Positions 22,630-24,605 of a stretch of DNA of 24,605 bases are shown here, one piece after another; positions within the stretch are counted from its first letter, which is position 1, and each line of letters begins with the position of its first letter. The position numbers and the translations under genes were made by a program. The notes under the pieces are model-generated. The model was not told the DNA's origin, did no database searches, and saw nothing but the letters and a program-made list of their open reading frames with translations. The stretch is taken from the NCBI GenBank assembly GCA_934667505.1, contig CAKULY010000027.1, positions 1 through 24,605 on the forward strand. Reading direction: 5' to 3'. Source of the stretch: an uncultured Treponema sp. (GTDB lineage: Bacteria; Spirochaetota; Spirochaetia; Treponematales; Treponemataceae).

Positions 22630-24207
22630 CTAGCTCTTTTTCCAAAAGCGGGCTTTATAGCCAAACTCGTTTGGAACTTTCATCGTAAGCAAATATGTGT
22701 GGTCAAAAGCGGACGCCGTTCTTACGCCAACAATTTCCGCATCGCAAAGAACATCTCCTTTTCGGCTTAAAGCTTTTCCTATAGTTCCTTTTTCTGGAAC
22801 AGGCAAAAATTCGTACGGAATCGTAATGCTCGTGAACCCCGGCTCAAAATCTTCATCCACAAGAAAAATCGCCTGACCTGAACAGCTTGCAACACACATT
22901 CCGCAGCCTGTACAACCGCAGTTTTGCGCAACCACCGGCAAGGCTGTAATGCACGAACCAATTTTTATACAATTTTTTCTGCACGCATCTTGGCATGGAT
23001 TGCAAGGAATATTCTGCGTACATTCAATTACCGGATGAATTCCTTTCTGGCGCGTAACACCCGGAAATCGTTCAATTTCATCATCCGCAACAAATCCTTT
23101 TGCAAGCAGATTTTTTGAAACCGGAATTCCCTCGTCTGTCTTTTCAATCAGTTTTCCACGGTTGCAAGGAGCAAACATTCCCTGGCGCAAACTGTCCAAA
23201 TCTTTTTCAAACAAGGATTCGTCTTTTTCCATCAAATTTTCTTCTGCAAATCCTGTCTTATAGGCAGCTCGCAAACCTGCCATTCTTCCTTTTATCATCG
23301 CAGAACTTGCTTCTTCAATTCCGCTTACATCTCCTGCCGCAAAAAGACAAGGAACAGAAGTTTCGCCATATTCATCAACAACCGGAACTTGCCCGCCTCG
23401 TTTTGGATTATCCTCCATTTTGCAGCCAGACATTTTTAAAAGCTGGCTCATTGGCGAAAGACCAACTGCAACACAAATTGTGTCAACATCAAAATGAATT
23501 TCCGTTCCCGGAATAATCTTAAAATGCTCGTCAACTTTGCCGATTGTTACGCCTTCAACTTTTTCAGTTCCTTCAACTTTTTTGATTGTATAACCCAAAA
23601 AAAACGGAACTCCGGTTCGGGCAACTTTTGCCGCGTGAACACCATAACCGCCGATTCTAGGAGAGGCATCAACAAGAGCAACAACCTTACAGCCAGCCTG
23701 AAGCAGCTGAAAACTTACAACAAGGCCAACATTTCCGCTTCCAAGCATAAGAATCTTTTTTCCAGGCTTTACGCCATGCAGATTCATCATTGTCTGAGCC
23801 GCTCCAGCTCCAATAACGCCCGGCAAAGTCCACCCTTCAAAAGGAACCATATTTTCTGCCGCTCCTGTGGCAATAATAACACTTGACCCTTTATAATGAT
23901 GAATCGCGCCATCATGATTTACAGTAACTTCCTTGTTTTCAAAAATACCGGTTACAGTTGCGTCCAGTTTTACCTTAACACCAAGTTCTTCCGCTTCTTT
24001 TAAAAGTTCCGTTCCAATGTTAAATCCGCGGATTTTTGCCTTATGTTCTTTTGAGCCAAAAAATTTATGAATCTGCTTAAAAAGCTGTCCGCCCGGCTTA
24101 TGGTTTTCATCAAAAATCATAACATTCATTCCGTGCTTAGCCGCTTCTATTCCTGCGCTAAGACCAGCAGGTCCTGCACCAATTACAATCAAATCATATC
24201 TTTCCAT
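22630..24207 (-). CDS. FAD/NAD(P)-binding oxidoreductase subunit with ferredoxin domain
   Basis: This 525-residue subunit has the FAD motif GAGPAGL (10-16), an NAD(P) motif GSGNVGL (156-162) and the second FAD motif CLFAAGDV (287-294). After about residue 395 it carries two ferredoxin-type cluster sets (C402-X2-C405-X3-C409 with C413; C432-X2-C435-X2-C438-X3-C442). Relatives are HcnB and the alpha subunit of opine/proline-type dehydrogenases; those usually end in a BFD domain, which is a separate gene here. It would move electrons between the DAO subunit and NAD(P) or ferredoxin. The ATG at 24207 lies 13 bases after the Fer2 gene; an upstream in-frame ATG at 24249 overlaps it. Confidence 0.9.
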   Translation of the reverse strand: MERYDLIVIGAGPAGLSAGIEAAKHGMNVMIFDENHKPGGQLFKQIHKFFGSKEHKAKIRGFNIGTELLKEAEELGVKVKLDATVTGIFENKEVTVNHDGAIHHYKGSSVIIATGAAENMVPFEGWTLPGVIGAGAAQTMMNLHGVKPGKKILMLGSGNVGLVVSFQLLQAGCKVVALVDASPRIGGYGVHAAKVARTGVPFFLGYTIKKVEGTEKVEGVTIGKVDEHFKIIPGTEIHFDVDTICVAVGLSPMSQLLKMSGCKMEDNPKRGGQVPVVDEYGETSVPCLFAAGDVSGIEEASSAMIKGRMAGLRAAYKTGFAEENLMEKDESLFEKDLDSLRQGMFAPCNRGKLIEKTDEGIPVSKNLLAKGFVADDEIERFPGVTRQKGIHPVIECTQNIPCNPCQDACRKNCIKIGSCITALPVVAQNCGCTGCGMCVASCSGQAIFLVDEDFEPGFTSITIPYEFLPVPEKGTIGKALSRKGDVLCDAEIVGVRTASAFDHTYLLTMKVPNEFGYKARFWKKS

Positions 24208-24220
24208 ATTTGTTTCCGCC

Positions 24221-24538
24221 TTACCAAGTTTTTTCAGCCGAACATCCATACTGAGTTTGAACTTTCATTCCGGCTTTTAAAGGAGTTATGCAAGTCCTAG
24301 TATTTGGAACGCCATCGACAACCATTACACAATCTGTGCAGCGCCCAATAGCGCAAAAAATTCCTCTTGGTTTATGCAATTTAGAAGTTTCCCTGTGCTT
24401 TAAAATTCCAGCCGCACGCAAGGCCATTGCAATCGGTTCGCCTTCGTATCCTTGCATCTCTTTTCCGTCAAATATAAAAGTTACGAGTTCCCCCTTTTGT
24501 GGAACTCCTAAAATAGGATGTTCTGCTATACGTTCCAT
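24221..24538 (-). CDS. Small [2Fe-2S] (Fer2_4) subunit of the dehydrogenase
   Basis: This 105-residue protein has the Fer2_4 pattern C62-X4-C67-X2-C70-X12-C83 (FCAIGRCTDCVMVVDG ... RTC), as in HcnA and the hydroxyproline dehydrogenase gamma subunit. The start is the ATG at 24538 after a GAGGT site; the longer ORF would begin in AT-rich upstream sequence. It is the first gene of the visible operon. Its promoter is not clear in the 67 bases left before the window end. Confidence 0.9.
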   Translation of the reverse strand: MERIAEHPILGVPQKGELVTFIFDGKEMQGYEGEPIAMALRAAGILKHRETSKLHKPRGIFCAIGRCTDCVMVVDGVPNTRTCITPLKAGMKVQTQYGCSAEKTW

Positions 24539-24605
24539 GTTCAACCTCACTTTGCAACAATGTAAAACTAAAATTTTTATTTTTCTTGTAAAAATTCGCA
24601 TTGGA

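Noticed and set aside
1..24605. CRISPR arrays, tRNA or rRNA genes
   Set aside because: No regularly spaced repeats, no cloverleaf with TTCGA-type loop and no rRNA motifs were recognised.

Overview
The window reads as AT-rich chromosome from an anaerobic, host-associated bacterium, most likely a spirochaete of the genus Treponema. The basis is low GC, relaxed lipobox-type lipoproteins, the mix of anaerobic redox genes and GC-rich dispersed repeats. The genus is an inference; no rRNA is present to settle it. Every supported gene lies on the minus strand, so transcription runs from high to low coordinates.

At the high-coordinate end (24.5-21.1 kb) four genes encode a multi-subunit flavin/iron-sulfur amine or amino-acid dehydrogenase of the HcnABC / hydroxyproline-dehydrogenase type: a small [2Fe-2S] subunit, an FAD/NAD(P) oxidoreductase with an inserted ferredoxin domain, a stand-alone BFD-type [2Fe-2S] protein, and a DAO-family flavoprotein. 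A dense GC-rich repeat with a T9-G9 junction splits this operon. Next come an AraC-type regulator (20.9-20.1 kb) with its own consensus promoter, then a polar amino-acid ABC importer (lipoprotein, permease, ATPase; 19.9-17.4 kb), a cytidylate-kinase-like protein and a YqhD-type alcohol dehydrogenase. Three leaders here (AraC, importer, carB-dapF) have an intrinsic terminator between the likely promoter and the start codon, which suggests control by attenuation.

At 15.2-12.6 kb is an unusual fusion of the C-terminal half of carbamoyl-phosphate synthase (CarB) with diaminopimelate epimerase (DapF). The CarB N-terminal half is absent, and the first catalytic cysteine of DapF is replaced by alanine. 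A lipoprotein with a permuted NlpC/P60-like fold follows.

From 11.5 to 7.0 kb is a type I restriction-modification locus: hsdM, an AlbA_2/Schlafen-type gene, a decayed Bro-N/DinD-like gene and hsdS. No hsdR is visible; it may lie beyond position 1, where a second hsdS 3' end appears.

Between two exact 78-bp direct copies of the hsdS 3' end (7005-7082 and 1-78) sits a five-gene cassette that is the most interesting part of the window. It encodes a Ser/Gly-rich protein with a double-glycine leader and a C-terminal CHAP/NlpC-like cysteine-hydrolase domain, a periplasmic leucine-rich protein that may be its immunity partner, a C39-peptidase ABC exporter, an HlyD-type adaptor and a radical SAM/SPASM peptide maturase. 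It looks like a secreted, possibly RiPP-modified, antibacterial toxin system. Its promoter has an A11 tract in the -35/-10 spacer, so it may be phase-variable.
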